Shown: piece after piece, positions 6,832-14,522 of the stretch
How the letters are laid out: each line of letters opens with the position of its first letter
Numbering within the stretch: position 1 is the stretch's first letter
Notes under the pieces: generated by a model
What the model saw: the letters and a program-made list of their open reading frames with translations, nothing else
Databases searched by the model: none
Told to the model about the DNA's origin: nothing
DNA from: JBCAWW01 sp039024315
Lineage (GTDB): Bacteria > Bacteroidota > Bacteroidia > J057
NCBI GenBank assembly: GCA_039024315.1
Contig: JBCCQN010000145.1
Coordinates: 1 to 20,665, forward strand
Length of the DNA stretch: 20,665 nucleotides
Direction: 5' to 3'
Program-made: the position numbers and the translations under genes

Positions 6832-8997
6832 CTAGAGATTCGTTAAAATATAATCGGTCATCTTTTTATAAAGATGATAACGTGTGTAGCCGCCATATAT
6901 TCCATGATTCTTATTGGGGTAGAAAAAGGAATCGAACTGCTTATTGGCGTTTACCAGTGCCGTAACCATCTCCATAGAGTTTTGGTAGTGGACGTTATCA
7001 TCTCCCGTTCCGTGAACGATCAGATATTTACCTTGCAATTGATCGGCAAAGTTCAACGGAGAGTTTTCGTCATAACCTGCGGCATTAAGCTGTGGCGTTT
7101 TGAGGTAGCGTTCCGTGTAAACGGTATCATAAAAACGCCAACTAGTCACCGGCGCGACCGCAATACCCATTTTGAAGAGGCCCCCTCCTTTGGTCATGCA
7201 AAGAGAAGTCATGTAACCCCCATAACTCCAGCCCCAAATACCAATGCGATCCCCGTCTATATAGGATTGTGAAGCTAAGTATTTGGCTGCCGAAATCTGA
7301 TCCTGGGTTTCGTATTTACCTAGCTCTGGATAGGTGGCCGTCCGGAAATCTCGGCCTCGGGCCCCAGTTCCTCTATTATCAACCGATACCACGAGATAAC
7401 CGTTCTGCGCTAGCATCTGATACCACATATAATTAAAGTTGCCAAACTCATTCTTGACCGTTTGGGAACCCGGGCCACCATATACAAACATCAAGACAGG
7501 ATATTCTTTGTTTGGATCAAAGTCAGTCGGTTTGATCATCCAGCCATTGAGTGTGGTCCCGTCTTCAGTCGCGAAATCGAAAAATTCAGGTGGCGCAATG
7601 TCCAGTTTATCGAGTTTGCCTTTGAGCTTTTTGTTTTCTTCTAGCACCTTGACTGTTTTGCCTTTAGCGTCAAGCAATCGAGTAATGCCAGGCTCGGTGG
7701 TGCTGGAATAAGAATCTGTGAAATAGTTAAAAGCAGAACTCGCACTAACACTATGCATGCCGGCCTCTTCAGTCAATTGCTTTTTCTTTTTGCCATTGAG
7801 TCCGACTACATAAAGCTGGCGCTCCAGCGGACTGTTTTCTGCCGAAAGGAAATAAAGCTTTTCCTTGGCTTCATCAACTCCCACGATATCGGTAACATCA
7901 AACTCTCCTGTGGTCAATTGAGCCACGCGTTCGCCTTGGCGGTTGTAACGATAAACGTGATTGTAGCCGTCCTGCTCACTCACCCAAAGGAAATCTTCAC
8001 TATCCTGTAAAAAGTGCCATTTGTCGCTGGAAACTTCTACATAAGCCTCTGCTTTTTCGGTCAATACTACCTCGCTTTCACCATTTACTGCATTCGCAAA
8101 TAGCACATCACATTGATTTTGGAGACGATTAAGACGCATAATGCCCAAAGTCTCATCACCAACCCACTTGATACGAGCGATATATTGATCTGTCTCCGCC
8201 CCAATGTCCATTTGGGTGTGCTTCTTACTCGTGAGATCATAACTATGAATGGTTACAAAAGAGTTTTGCTCGCCAGCCTTGGGGTACTTAAACTCATACA
8301 GATCTGGATAGAGACTCCCATAAAATGGCATAGTAAACTGCTTGACATGTCCTTCGTCGAAGCGATAGTAGGCTAGGTGTTTCCCGTCGGGTGAAAAAGC
8401 AAAAGCCTTAGCAAAGGAAAGTTCCTCCTCATAAACCCAATCCGTGGAGCCATAGATCAGCTGATTCCATTTGCCATCGAAGCTGATTTGGGTTTCTTCG
8501 CCATTGCTGAGGTCGTGGAGGTAAAGGTTATTTTCATAGCAAAAGCCTACCCTATTTCCGTCCGGTGAGATGGTGGCGTTGCTGACTTTTTGCCCTTCGT
8601 GCAACCTTTGTATGTCTAGGTCTGAAAGGCGAACGACGAAGACAATTTCTTTGCTAGAGCGACGGTAGATAGATTCACTTTGGGCTGTCAGCAAAACCAT
8701 AGATTCATCTTGATTGAAGCTATAGCTTTGGATGTCTTTAGGACTAAACTCGCCTAAGTCAAGCTGATCGTACTTGAGCACATCATCAACTTTTTTACCG
8801 CTTTCGATGTCATAGCGGGCAATCCCTCCCTTTTCCTGCACGCTATAAAATTGATCATTTTTCATCCAGCGAAAGTTGCTGGGAGATTGGGGGTAATAAT
8901 CGAAGCGAAGCCAAATATTATCTAAACCGATTTGTTGGGCTGCCAGCCCCAACATTTGAAAGCACACTAGTGCGAGTACAAAACTCTTTTTTCTCAT
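6832..8997 (-). CDS. Dipeptidyl peptidase IV-type serine peptidase (S9B)
   Basis: The 721-aa product is the normal family length. It has a signal peptide MRKKSFVLALVCFQMLGLAA. The N-terminal beta-propeller (~30-460) carries DWVYEEE (186-192), whose glutamates bind the substrate N-terminus, as in DPP IV. The alpha/beta-hydrolase domain (~475-721) has FVYGGPGSQ (oxyanion Tyr506), nucleophile Ser591 in GWSYGGY, Asp666 in HGTGDDNVH and His698 in YPNKNHGIYGG. The enzyme releases N-terminal dipeptides, typically Xaa-Pro, in the periplasm or at the outer membrane. All catalytic residues are present. Its start is divergent from the XRE-KdsC gene, only 38 bp away. A hairpin separates it from the downstream amidase gene. 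Confidence 0.95.
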   Translation of the reverse strand: MRKKSFVLALVCFQMLGLAAQQIGLDNIWLRFDYYPQSPSNFRWMKNDQFYSVQEKGGIARYDIESGKKVDDVLKYDQLDLGEFSPKDIQSYSFNQDESMVLLTAQSESIYRRSSKEIVFVVRLSDLDIQRLHEGQKVSNATISPDGNRVGFCYENNLYLHDLSNGEETQISFDGKWNQLIYGSTDWVYEEELSFAKAFAFSPDGKHLAYYRFDEGHVKQFTMPFYGSLYPDLYEFKYPKAGEQNSFVTIHSYDLTSKKHTQMDIGAETDQYIARIKWVGDETLGIMRLNRLQNQCDVLFANAVNGESEVVLTEKAEAYVEVSSDKWHFLQDSEDFLWVSEQDGYNHVYRYNRQGERVAQLTTGEFDVTDIVGVDEAKEKLYFLSAENSPLERQLYVVGLNGKKKKQLTEEAGMHSVSASSAFNYFTDSYSSTTEPGITRLLDAKGKTVKVLEENKKLKGKLDKLDIAPPEFFDFATEDGTTLNGWMIKPTDFDPNKEYPVLMFVYGGPGSQTVKNEFGNFNYMWYQMLAQNGYLVVSVDNRGTGARGRDFRTATYPELGKYETQDQISAAKYLASQSYIDGDRIGIWGWSYGGYMTSLCMTKGGGLFKMGIAVAPVTSWRFYDTVYTERYLKTPQLNAAGYDENSPLNFADQLQGKYLIVHGTGDDNVHYQNSMEMVTALVNANKQFDSFFYPNKNHGIYGGYTRYHLYKKMTDYILTNL

Positions 8998-9017
8998 ACT
9001 GATTGATTAGTTTAGGG

Positions 9018-9025
9018 CAAAAATA
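9018..9025 (-). promoter_or_regulatory. Promoter -7 box for the dipeptidyl peptidase gene
   Basis: Read on the minus strand this is TATTTTTG, a perfect TAnnTTTG, ending about 20 bp before the ATG at 8997. No clear -33 TTTG is seen at the usual distance. The plus-strand sequence TAGTTTAG at 9008-9015 is a one-mismatch candidate for the divergent gene, so the two promoters would nearly overlap. Confidence 0.45.
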
Positions 9026-9035
9026 TAGAATAGTC

Positions 9036-9743
9036 TTGACCCATATTTCGAAAAACCTGCGTTTTTTGCGCCAGCAATATGATCAAAACCTCGCTGAGTT
9101 TGCAAGGACCCTAGATCTTTGGGAAGATACAGTAAGACGCTTTGAGCAGAGCAAAGCAGAACCCGACTTAGATACACTTGTTCAGATTGCAAAGCAATTG
9201 GCCTTACCGATTGAGCATCTGCTGCTCCGTGATTTAGAATTACAAGATGCGCGCCTCAAAGCTCGACGCATTGGTTTGATTCTTTTAGATGTGGACGGTA
9301 CTCTCACCGATGGTACCATGACTTACGACCAAGAAGGGCGACAGTATAAAAGCTTTCACGTTCGCGATGGTATGATTATCCACCGGCTGATTACGCGCAA
9401 AAAGTTGGAGTTTGGTTTAATCTCAGGAGGCAGTAATGAAGCGATTGTCAAGGCTAGGGCGGAAACTTTGGGAATTCAAAGGGTTTATTGTGGGCCTAAA
9501 CCTAAGTTAGAAACGACTGATCTTTGGCTTCGCCAAATGGGGCTTAAGTACGATAATGTAGTTTATCTAGGAGATGATGTAAACGATCTCCCCGTGATGC
9601 GTAAAGCAGGCATTTCGGCCTGCCCAGCCGATGCGCCTGAGTCCGTCAAAAGAGAGGTGAACTATATTTTAAAAACGCCCGGCGGAAAAGGTTGTGTGCG
9701 TGAGCTCATGGAAGATCTTTTAGGCTATGATATCGTAGAATAA
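9036..9743 (+). CDS. XRE helix-turn-helix fused to KdsC-type HAD phosphatase (Kdo-8-phosphate phosphatase-like)
   Basis: The product is 235 aa from a TTG at 9036; another in-frame TTG lies at 9003, and there is no in-frame ATG before the HAD domain. TTG 9036 is chosen because ISKNLRFLRQ is a canonical beginning of an XRE domain (residues ~4-65, with TVRRFEQSKAEPDLDTLVQIA). The HAD domain (~78-235) shows DVDGTLTDG with Asp85 and Asp87, KSFHVRDGM (105-113), Ser130 in LISGGSN, Lys157 and GDDVNDLPVM (179-188). These are KdsC features; KdsC removes phosphate from Kdo-8-phosphate for lipopolysaccharide. Ordinary KdsC proteins are ~170-190 aa and have no HTH. The HTH may be regulatory, or a remnant used for oligomerisation (inference). 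It is followed 2 bp later by the DCC gene. Confidence 0.88.
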   Translation: MTHISKNLRFLRQQYDQNLAEFARTLDLWEDTVRRFEQSKAEPDLDTLVQIAKQLALPIEHLLLRDLELQDARLKARRIGLILLDVDGTLTDGTMTYDQEGRQYKSFHVRDGMIIHRLITRKKLEFGLISGGSNEAIVKARAETLGIQRVYCGPKPKLETTDLWLRQMGLKYDNVVYLGDDVNDLPVMRKAGISACPADAPESVKREVNYILKTPGGKGCVRELMEDLLGYDIVE

Positions 9744-9745
9744 GT

Positions 9746-10153
9746 ATGATACCTTCCGATAAATCAATTGTGATCTTTGATGGTTATTGTAACCTCTGTA
9801 ATGGTGCTGTTGATCTAATCATCAGAAATGATCCCAAGGATCAATTTGTCTTTACTGCCAATCAGCATGAGTCCGGTAAGGAACTATTGGTCAAGTTTGG
9901 TAAAGATCCTGAAGAAGTTACCACCATATACCTGGTGGAAGGGGATAAGATCTATGAAAGATCTAATGCTGCCTTGCGCATAGCCGCCAAAATGGCCTTC
10001 CCTTTTCCGCTAGCTGGGATCGCTTGGATTGTGCCGGCTTTTCTTCGCGATCCTATCTATAATTTTATTGCCAGCAACCGATACCGTTGGATGGGTAAAA
10101 AAGATACTTGCCGCATGCCGACTGCGGCAGAGCGGGCAAAATTTTTGGCCTAA
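9746..10153 (+). CDS. DCC family (DUF393) thiol-disulfide oxidoreductase-like protein
   Basis: The product is 135 aa, typical for the family. The N-terminus IVIFDGYCNLCNG carries the family's signature, with Cys15 and Cys18 as a CxxC pair at the end of a thioredoxin-like first strand. RYRWMGKKDTCRMP near the C-terminus (Cys ~122) is also typical. Residues ~85-110 are hydrophobic (FPLAGIAWIVPAFL) and may touch the membrane. Two bases separate it from the preceding HAD-phosphatase stop, so the two are very probably co-transcribed. The redox activity is predicted for the family and poorly established; a specific substrate cannot be named. Confidence 0.9.
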   Translation: MIPSDKSIVIFDGYCNLCNGAVDLIIRNDPKDQFVFTANQHESGKELLVKFGKDPEEVTTIYLVEGDKIYERSNAALRIAAKMAFPFPLAGIAWIVPAFLRDPIYNFIASNRYRWMGKKDTCRMPTAAERAKFLA

Positions 10154-10177
10154 TCTGAGCGCAGTTTGCTTGAGATG

Positions 10178-10189
10178 AGCGTTCCGCGA
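10178..10189 (-). repeat. Interspersed repeat, partial copy (intergenic)
   Basis: AGCGTTCCGCGA matches 12 positions of the reverse complement of the GCTTCGCGGAACGCT repeat. The following CCAGCGGTAATGC looks like a degraded second arm (GCGGAACGC) of a hairpin version. It lies 24 bp after the DUF393 stop codon. Confidence 0.7.
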
Positions 10190-10247
10190 CCAGCGGTAAT
10201 GCACAATATTACAAATATCCTATATCCTTAAGCTCTATGTTAATACA

Positions 10248-10265
10248 GTTACATTAATGTTACAA
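10248..10265 (+). promoter_or_regulatory. Pho-box-like direct repeat
   Basis: GTTACAT and GTTACAA are two 7-bp half sites separated by TAAT, giving the 11-bp period known for PhoB-type binding sites. ACATTAATGT inside it (10251-10260) is also a 10-bp palindrome. It sits about 300 bp before the PhoX-family start. The architecture is seen directly; binding by a Pho regulator is inference. Confidence 0.3.
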
Positions 10266-10406
10266 AAGTTGCCGTCATGGGTAACGAATCGGTTAAATTC
10301 GAGGATTGTATTAATGTAAAGTTGCAACTCAATAGCAAGTGTTAAATTTAAGTGACGACCCATCAATGAGTACGCTTTTACGTATTCTATTACGAATTTT
10401 GCAAAT

Positions 10407-10486
10407 AATTGACAGTTAGCCGTTTGCTCGATTATGTAGAATGCTTCTAAATAAACATTTATCTACCATTGTCAATTTTTGCTAAC
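10407..10486 (+). promoter_or_regulatory. Possible structured leader RNA with crossing complementary segments
   Basis: AATTGACA (10407-10414) complements TGTCAATT (10470-10477), and the adjacent GTTAGC (10415-10420) complements GCTAAC (10481-10486). The order makes the two helices cross, so they form a pseudoknot or compete. Between them, TAGAA/TTCTA (10437-10449), GTAGA/TCTAC (10436-10466) and TAAAT/ATTTA (10448-10461) can form local hairpins. Confidence 0.35.
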
Positions 10487-10560
10487 CTTCAGCTAATCCT
10501 CTATGGAGATTTTTGGGCGTTTCCAATCACAAAAACGAAAATCCCCAAATCTCTATCCTT

Positions 10561-12444
10561 ATGAAAAAGATTTATGCACTATTAGGATTGATGTTATCAG
10601 TAGCTTTTGTACAAGCTCAGATTTCATTTGATCCTTCTAATGATGCTCAGTTCCTTAATGGTACTGTAGTGATGCCTGCATCCCCGCTTGATTTGCAAGT
10701 GATATTTGTTGGTGGTGTTGACATGGTACAAACTACTGCTACCTACGGCAACGCTGCTACAGAAACTCCAGCCAAAGAGTGGCATGACTTTATCGGTTTT
10801 ACGCCTGACGATGCGGGTACGCAAGATCTAGGCTGGGTTTCTGTAAACCACGAGCGTATCGAAGCCAATGACTTCATCGGTGATGGAGGTGGTATGACGG
10901 TATTTAAAGTACGCCGTGATCCTGCTACCGACACCTTGATCGTAGTTGAGCAGACCGTTGCTGATGGCCGTCAAGGTAAATTCTTCAACGTTGACTTTGT
11001 CAACACGGTAGGTAACACAGGTATGAACTGTGGCGGTATCACTTCTACTTTTGACGGTCGCATCTGGACTGCGGAGGAGTGGTTCCGCTCTTCTAACAAC
11101 AGCATCAACGACCGTGATCTTTCTGACTTCGTCATTGGTACAGGTACGATTGGAGATTCTGCTAATGCGGGTATCGCTGCTACTGCTGGTTTCCCCGGTT
11201 TCGATGGCGACACCATCGCTAAGTACCAAAACTATAACTACATGACTGAGATCGATCCTCGTAATGCAGTTGCTGTCCGCAAGCAATACAACTGGGGACG
11301 TCAGCCATTTGAAGGTGGTTGTGTACTTCCCGACAACAAGACTGTATACTTAGGTGCTGACGCTACGCCTGGTTTCTTCACTAAGTTTGTGGCTGATGTT
11401 GCGGGTGATTTCACAGTAGGTACTACTTACGTATACAAGCACGACGCTCCTAATAAGTGGGTGGAAATCGACAACGCTGACCTAGACAAAATGCTCAACT
11501 TTAGCGCTGAGGCAGTTGCAGTTGGTGCTACTATGTACAACCGTCTTGAGTGGGTAGCTTACAATCCTGCTGATGGCAATGTTTATATGACTGAAACAGG
11601 TCGTGATAATCCTGCTGGTCGCTGGGTTGATGAACTCGCCAATGGCGCTGTTTACGCTCCTCACCACATCCAGCGTGCTGCTGATCAAGCGGCTGCTTCT
11701 GGTATGATGGTTACCCCCGATTCTTCTTCTTACTGGGATTACTATGGTCGCGTTTTGAAGTATGATGTTAGCGCTGAAGAAGTTACGATCCACCTCGAAG
11801 GCGGCCCTCACTTTGCTAATGGTGTATCTATCACTAAGTATCCTGAAAAGCATCTTTCTAATCCTGATGGCCTAAGCTTTATCACAGTTAAGCCTGGTAC
11901 TTCCGAAGAAAGAACTTATATGGTAGTGCAAGAGGACCTTAACGGTACTTCTTTTGGCCGTATGCCTCGTGAGATCACAGGGAACCGCGCTTGTGAATTG
12001 TTCCTTTTGGATACTGATATCGCCAATCCTACGGTTGATGACTTAGTCCGTATCACTACTATGCCGATCGGTTCTGAGGTAACCGGTGCAGTGGCTACTC
12101 CTGATGGTAAAACTTTGCTAGTTAATTCTCAGCACCCATCTGGTGACAATCCATTCCCTTACAATCACTCATTGACTGTTGCTATCAACGGTTTTGATCG
12201 TACTTTGACGACCACTTCTGTAGAGGAAGAAATTCCAGCTGAGGATCTATTCTCTGTCTATCCCAACCCAGTGGCTCGTCGTTTGTACTTCAACAAAATG
12301 ACTGATGTTGCTATCTTCACTATCGATGGCAAGAAGGTAAAAGAAGCGGAAAACGTAACTTCTATCAACGTTGACATGCTTCCTGCCGGTGTTTATGTCA
12401 TCAAAAACATTGATGGCGTAAGCAAGAAATTGGTTATCGAATAA
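10561..12444 (+). CDS. PhoX-family (DUF839) secreted protein with T9SS sorting domain
   Basis: The product is 627 aa from the ATG at 10561, chosen because it begins a Sec signal MKKIYALLGLMLSVAFVQAQ. PhoX-type phosphatases are propeller enzymes using iron and calcium. Family-like stretches are GWVSVNHER (91-99), MNCGGITS with Cys157 at the place of the conserved active-site Cys, RIWTAEEW (167-174), TVYLGADATPGFFTKFV (261-277), LSNPDGLSF (432-440) and EVTGAVATPDGKTLLVNSQHP (506-526). The C-terminus from ~563 (LFSVYPNPVARRLYF to the final KKLVIE) is a type A T9SS sorting domain, so the protein is exported across the outer membrane and anchored or released. Codon use is strongly biased to GCT, GGT, CGT, AAG and AAC, unlike its neighbours, suggesting high expression. 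Phosphatase activity itself is unproven; several DUF839 proteins are not phosphatases. Confidence 0.88.
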   Translation: MKKIYALLGLMLSVAFVQAQISFDPSNDAQFLNGTVVMPASPLDLQVIFVGGVDMVQTTATYGNAATETPAKEWHDFIGFTPDDAGTQDLGWVSVNHERIEANDFIGDGGGMTVFKVRRDPATDTLIVVEQTVADGRQGKFFNVDFVNTVGNTGMNCGGITSTFDGRIWTAEEWFRSSNNSINDRDLSDFVIGTGTIGDSANAGIAATAGFPGFDGDTIAKYQNYNYMTEIDPRNAVAVRKQYNWGRQPFEGGCVLPDNKTVYLGADATPGFFTKFVADVAGDFTVGTTYVYKHDAPNKWVEIDNADLDKMLNFSAEAVAVGATMYNRLEWVAYNPADGNVYMTETGRDNPAGRWVDELANGAVYAPHHIQRAADQAAASGMMVTPDSSSYWDYYGRVLKYDVSAEEVTIHLEGGPHFANGVSITKYPEKHLSNPDGLSFITVKPGTSEERTYMVVQEDLNGTSFGRMPREITGNRACELFLLDTDIANPTVDDLVRITTMPIGSEVTGAVATPDGKTLLVNSQHPSGDNPFPYNHSLTVAINGFDRTLTTTSVEEEIPAEDLFSVYPNPVARRLYFNKMTDVAIFTIDGKKVKEAENVTSINVDMLPAGVYVIKNIDGVSKKLVIE

Positions 12445-12475
12445 GGTGCCATTCCTGTTGATCCCTTAATATAAT

Positions 12476-12519
12476 AAGTGAAGTATCGAGACTTTTTCTT
12501 GATACTTCGCTTCTCTTTT
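12476..12519 (+). terminator. Intrinsic terminator after the PhoX-family gene
   Basis: AAGTGAAGTATC (12476-12487) pairs with GATACTTCGCTT (12501-12512) with one T-G pair. GAG/CTT extends the stem to about 15 bp around a 7-nt ACTTTTT loop. A CTCTTTT tract follows. It separates PhoX transcription from the cytochrome operon. Confidence 0.75.
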
Positions 12520-12535
12520 CACTTGCTTTTATCAA

Positions 12536-14506
12536 ATGGTTATGAAGAGATACTTTTACTTTCTTTTTGCCTTCCTCCCCCTCCTTTTTGCACCCTTATT
12601 TTTCAGTTTCCAAGGCTCATGGGAAGAGCGTAATGCTCAGTCCGTACAAGCGGTGCACACCCAGTTTCTAAAGGATTGGGCCATCTTTCAAGAAAAAATC
12701 GACCAAACCATTGTCCTTGCCAAAGAGCTCTACGACTTTGAAGAAGTCGAACAAATGCGTTTGAAGTTCCTAGAGGCCAGAGAAGCCTACAAAAGGGCTG
12801 AATTCTTAGCTGCCTTCGTCGATGAAGAATACATCCTACGCTATATCAACGGCGCACCCTTACCCAAAATCGATCCTCAAGCCGCCGATGCGACTATCGT
12901 GGTCGATCCTAAGGGTATGCAAGTCATCGATGAAATGATCTTTGCCGAGGATGCCGAGAGCCAGCAATACGCCATCCTCAAAAAGCTTCATGAACTCAAA
13001 AAGAACGCCACTCGCTTTTATGAATTTGAGTCTTCCGCTCCCATGCTGGAAAACCGCCAAATCTTTGAAGCGAGTCGTCAGGCTTTGATTCGAGTGATGA
13101 GTTTAGGGCTTACGGGTTTTGATACCCCTGCCTCTGCTTATGGTATTCAGGACAGCCGTGAGGTTTTTGTCTCGCTTCGCGGAACGCTCAGAGCATACGA
13201 GGGGCAGTTAATTGAGGTCGATCCTGATCTATATTTTGAGCTTGACCAGACCTATGGGGCTGCCATTACCTATCTCAAACAAAATCAGCGCTTTGATAAG
13301 TTTGATCGCGCCCATTTTATCAAAAGCTACCTCCAGCCTTTGTATGCGGGACTAAAGCAAGCCCATCTTTCGCTGCAGTATCAAACCATCTATGATGTTT
13401 CCCCGCTCAAGCAGTCCACTAACTACTTCGCCGACGATATTTTTTCGGATGACTTCCTCAACCCGAATTTCTATACCTCTCAGGAAAGTGATGAAACCGA
13501 ATATCCTGCTCGCCAGGCCTTAGGCAAGCTTTTGTTTTACGATCCCATCCTTTCGCAAAGCAAAACCATGGCCTGCGCCTCTTGCCACCAAGCAGACAAA
13601 GCGTTCACCGACGGTGAAACTAAAAGCCTAGCCGCCGACGGTATCAGCCGCCTAGATCGCAATGCCCCCACCGTGGTCAATGCCCTCTATGGCAACCGCT
13701 TTTTTCATGATTTGCGTTCTGGAGAGCTTTCTCACCAGATGGATCATGTGATCTATAGCGATGAAGAGTTTCACACCGATTACGCTACCATCTTCGCGAC
13801 TCTTAACCAAAGCGAGGAGTACCAAAAGCTATTCAAAGAGGCTTTCCCGGGTCAGCGAACACATATCAATGCCCACACTTTCCAAACTGCCATGACTGCT
13901 TATATCCGCTCATTACGGAGCTTTAACTCAGCTTTTGATCGCTATATGCGGGGCGAGTTAGCGGAGATTGACCCAGCCGTATTGCGTGGGTTTAACCTCT
14001 TCATGGGCGAAGCCGCTTGTGGGACTTGTCATTTTGCCCCTGTTTTCAACGGAACGGTTCCCCCTAAATACCACGAATCCGAAAGTGAGGTGCTAGGCGT
14101 TCCCGAGGATCCTTATGAGCCTCGTCCTCGTTTAGATCCTGACATGGGCCGCTACGAAAACCAACGCCTCAAAGAAAAAGTAGATTTCAATCGCAATGCT
14201 TTCAAAACCCCAACTGTAAGAAATATCGCCCTCACCGCTCCCTATATGCACAATGGTGCCTATGAAAAGCTAGAGGATGTGATGGATTTTTACAACAAAG
14301 GCGGCGGGATTGGTTTAGGGCTAAGAGTGCCTAACCAAACGCTACCATCAGATTTACTCAATCTCAAAGACGATCAAATCTCTGATATCATCGTCTTCAT
14401 GGAAGCTTTGACAGATACGACTGGCATGACTACTGTCCCAGAACGCTTACCTCTTTTTCAAGACAGTGTACATTGGAACAATCGCCCTATTGGTGGAAGC
14501 TATTAA
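12536..14506 (+). CDS. Long di-heme cytochrome c peroxidase (MauG/CcpA class) with helical N-terminal extension
   Basis: The product is 656 aa (the start could also be Met3 at 12542), with a hydrophobic signal or anchor at residues 4-24. Two heme-c sites are visible: CASCH (347-351) and CGTCH (495-499). Met571 in PYMHNGAY is a likely axial ligand, with TPTVRNIALTAPYM before it as in the family. Classical members are ~330 aa; here residues ~30-300 form an extra, mostly helical region (VEQMRLKFLEAREAYKRAEF, then NGAPLPKIDP and PKGMQVIDEMIF) that resembles the imelysin-like extension seen in some Bacteroidota peroxidases. The family reduces H2O2 or performs MauG-like oxidations in the periplasm. 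It is followed 16 bp later by a mono-heme lipoprotein, a plausible electron partner. Confidence 0.92.
   Translation: MVMKRYFYFLFAFLPLLFAPLFFSFQGSWEERNAQSVQAVHTQFLKDWAIFQEKIDQTIVLAKELYDFEEVEQMRLKFLEAREAYKRAEFLAAFVDEEYILRYINGAPLPKIDPQAADATIVVDPKGMQVIDEMIFAEDAESQQYAILKKLHELKKNATRFYEFESSAPMLENRQIFEASRQALIRVMSLGLTGFDTPASAYGIQDSREVFVSLRGTLRAYEGQLIEVDPDLYFELDQTYGAAITYLKQNQRFDKFDRAHFIKSYLQPLYAGLKQAHLSLQYQTIYDVSPLKQSTNYFADDIFSDDFLNPNFYTSQESDETEYPARQALGKLLFYDPILSQSKTMACASCHQADKAFTDGETKSLAADGISRLDRNAPTVVNALYGNRFFHDLRSGELSHQMDHVIYSDEEFHTDYATIFATLNQSEEYQKLFKEAFPGQRTHINAHTFQTAMTAYIRSLRSFNSAFDRYMRGELAEIDPAVLRGFNLFMGEAACGTCHFAPVFNGTVPPKYHESESEVLGVPEDPYEPRPRLDPDMGRYENQRLKEKVDFNRNAFKTPTVRNIALTAPYMHNGAYEKLEDVMDFYNKGGGIGLGLRVPNQTLPSDLLNLKDDQISDIIVFMEALTDTTGMTTVPERLPLFQDSVHWNNRPIGGSY
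13173..13188 (+). repeat. Interspersed repeat, full core copy (inside peroxidase gene)
   Basis: CGCTTCGCGGAACGCT; the 15-bp core GCTTCGCGGAACGCT is at 13174-13188. Here it encodes SLRGTLR (residues 213-219) in the N-terminal extension, a different reading phase from the other copies. Confidence 0.85.
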
Positions 14507-14522
14507 TCGAAATGTCTTGTTC

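Larger units (their letters stand above)
10154..10560 (+). other. 407-bp gene-free, AT-rich leader upstream of the PhoX-family gene
   Basis: No frame here looks coding. It contains a copy of the interspersed repeat core (10178-10189), a Pho-box-like direct repeat (10248-10265), a second TTAATGTAAAGTTGC-type segment at 10311-10325 echoing 10254-10272, and a set of complementary segments (10407-10486). GAATTTTG at 10394-10401 is a one-mismatch -7 box. The length suggests a long 5' untranslated leader, distal regulatory sites, or both. Confidence 0.6.

Noticed and set aside
9003..9035. Longer N-terminus for the XRE-KdsC protein from the TTG at 9003
   Set aside because: It would add 11 residues unlike XRE domains and leave only 5 bp to the divergent gene start.
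10828..11286. A 152-aa antisense frame within the PhoX-family gene
   Set aside because: It is low-complexity Ser/Thr/Val, typical of the shadow of a strongly codon-biased gene.
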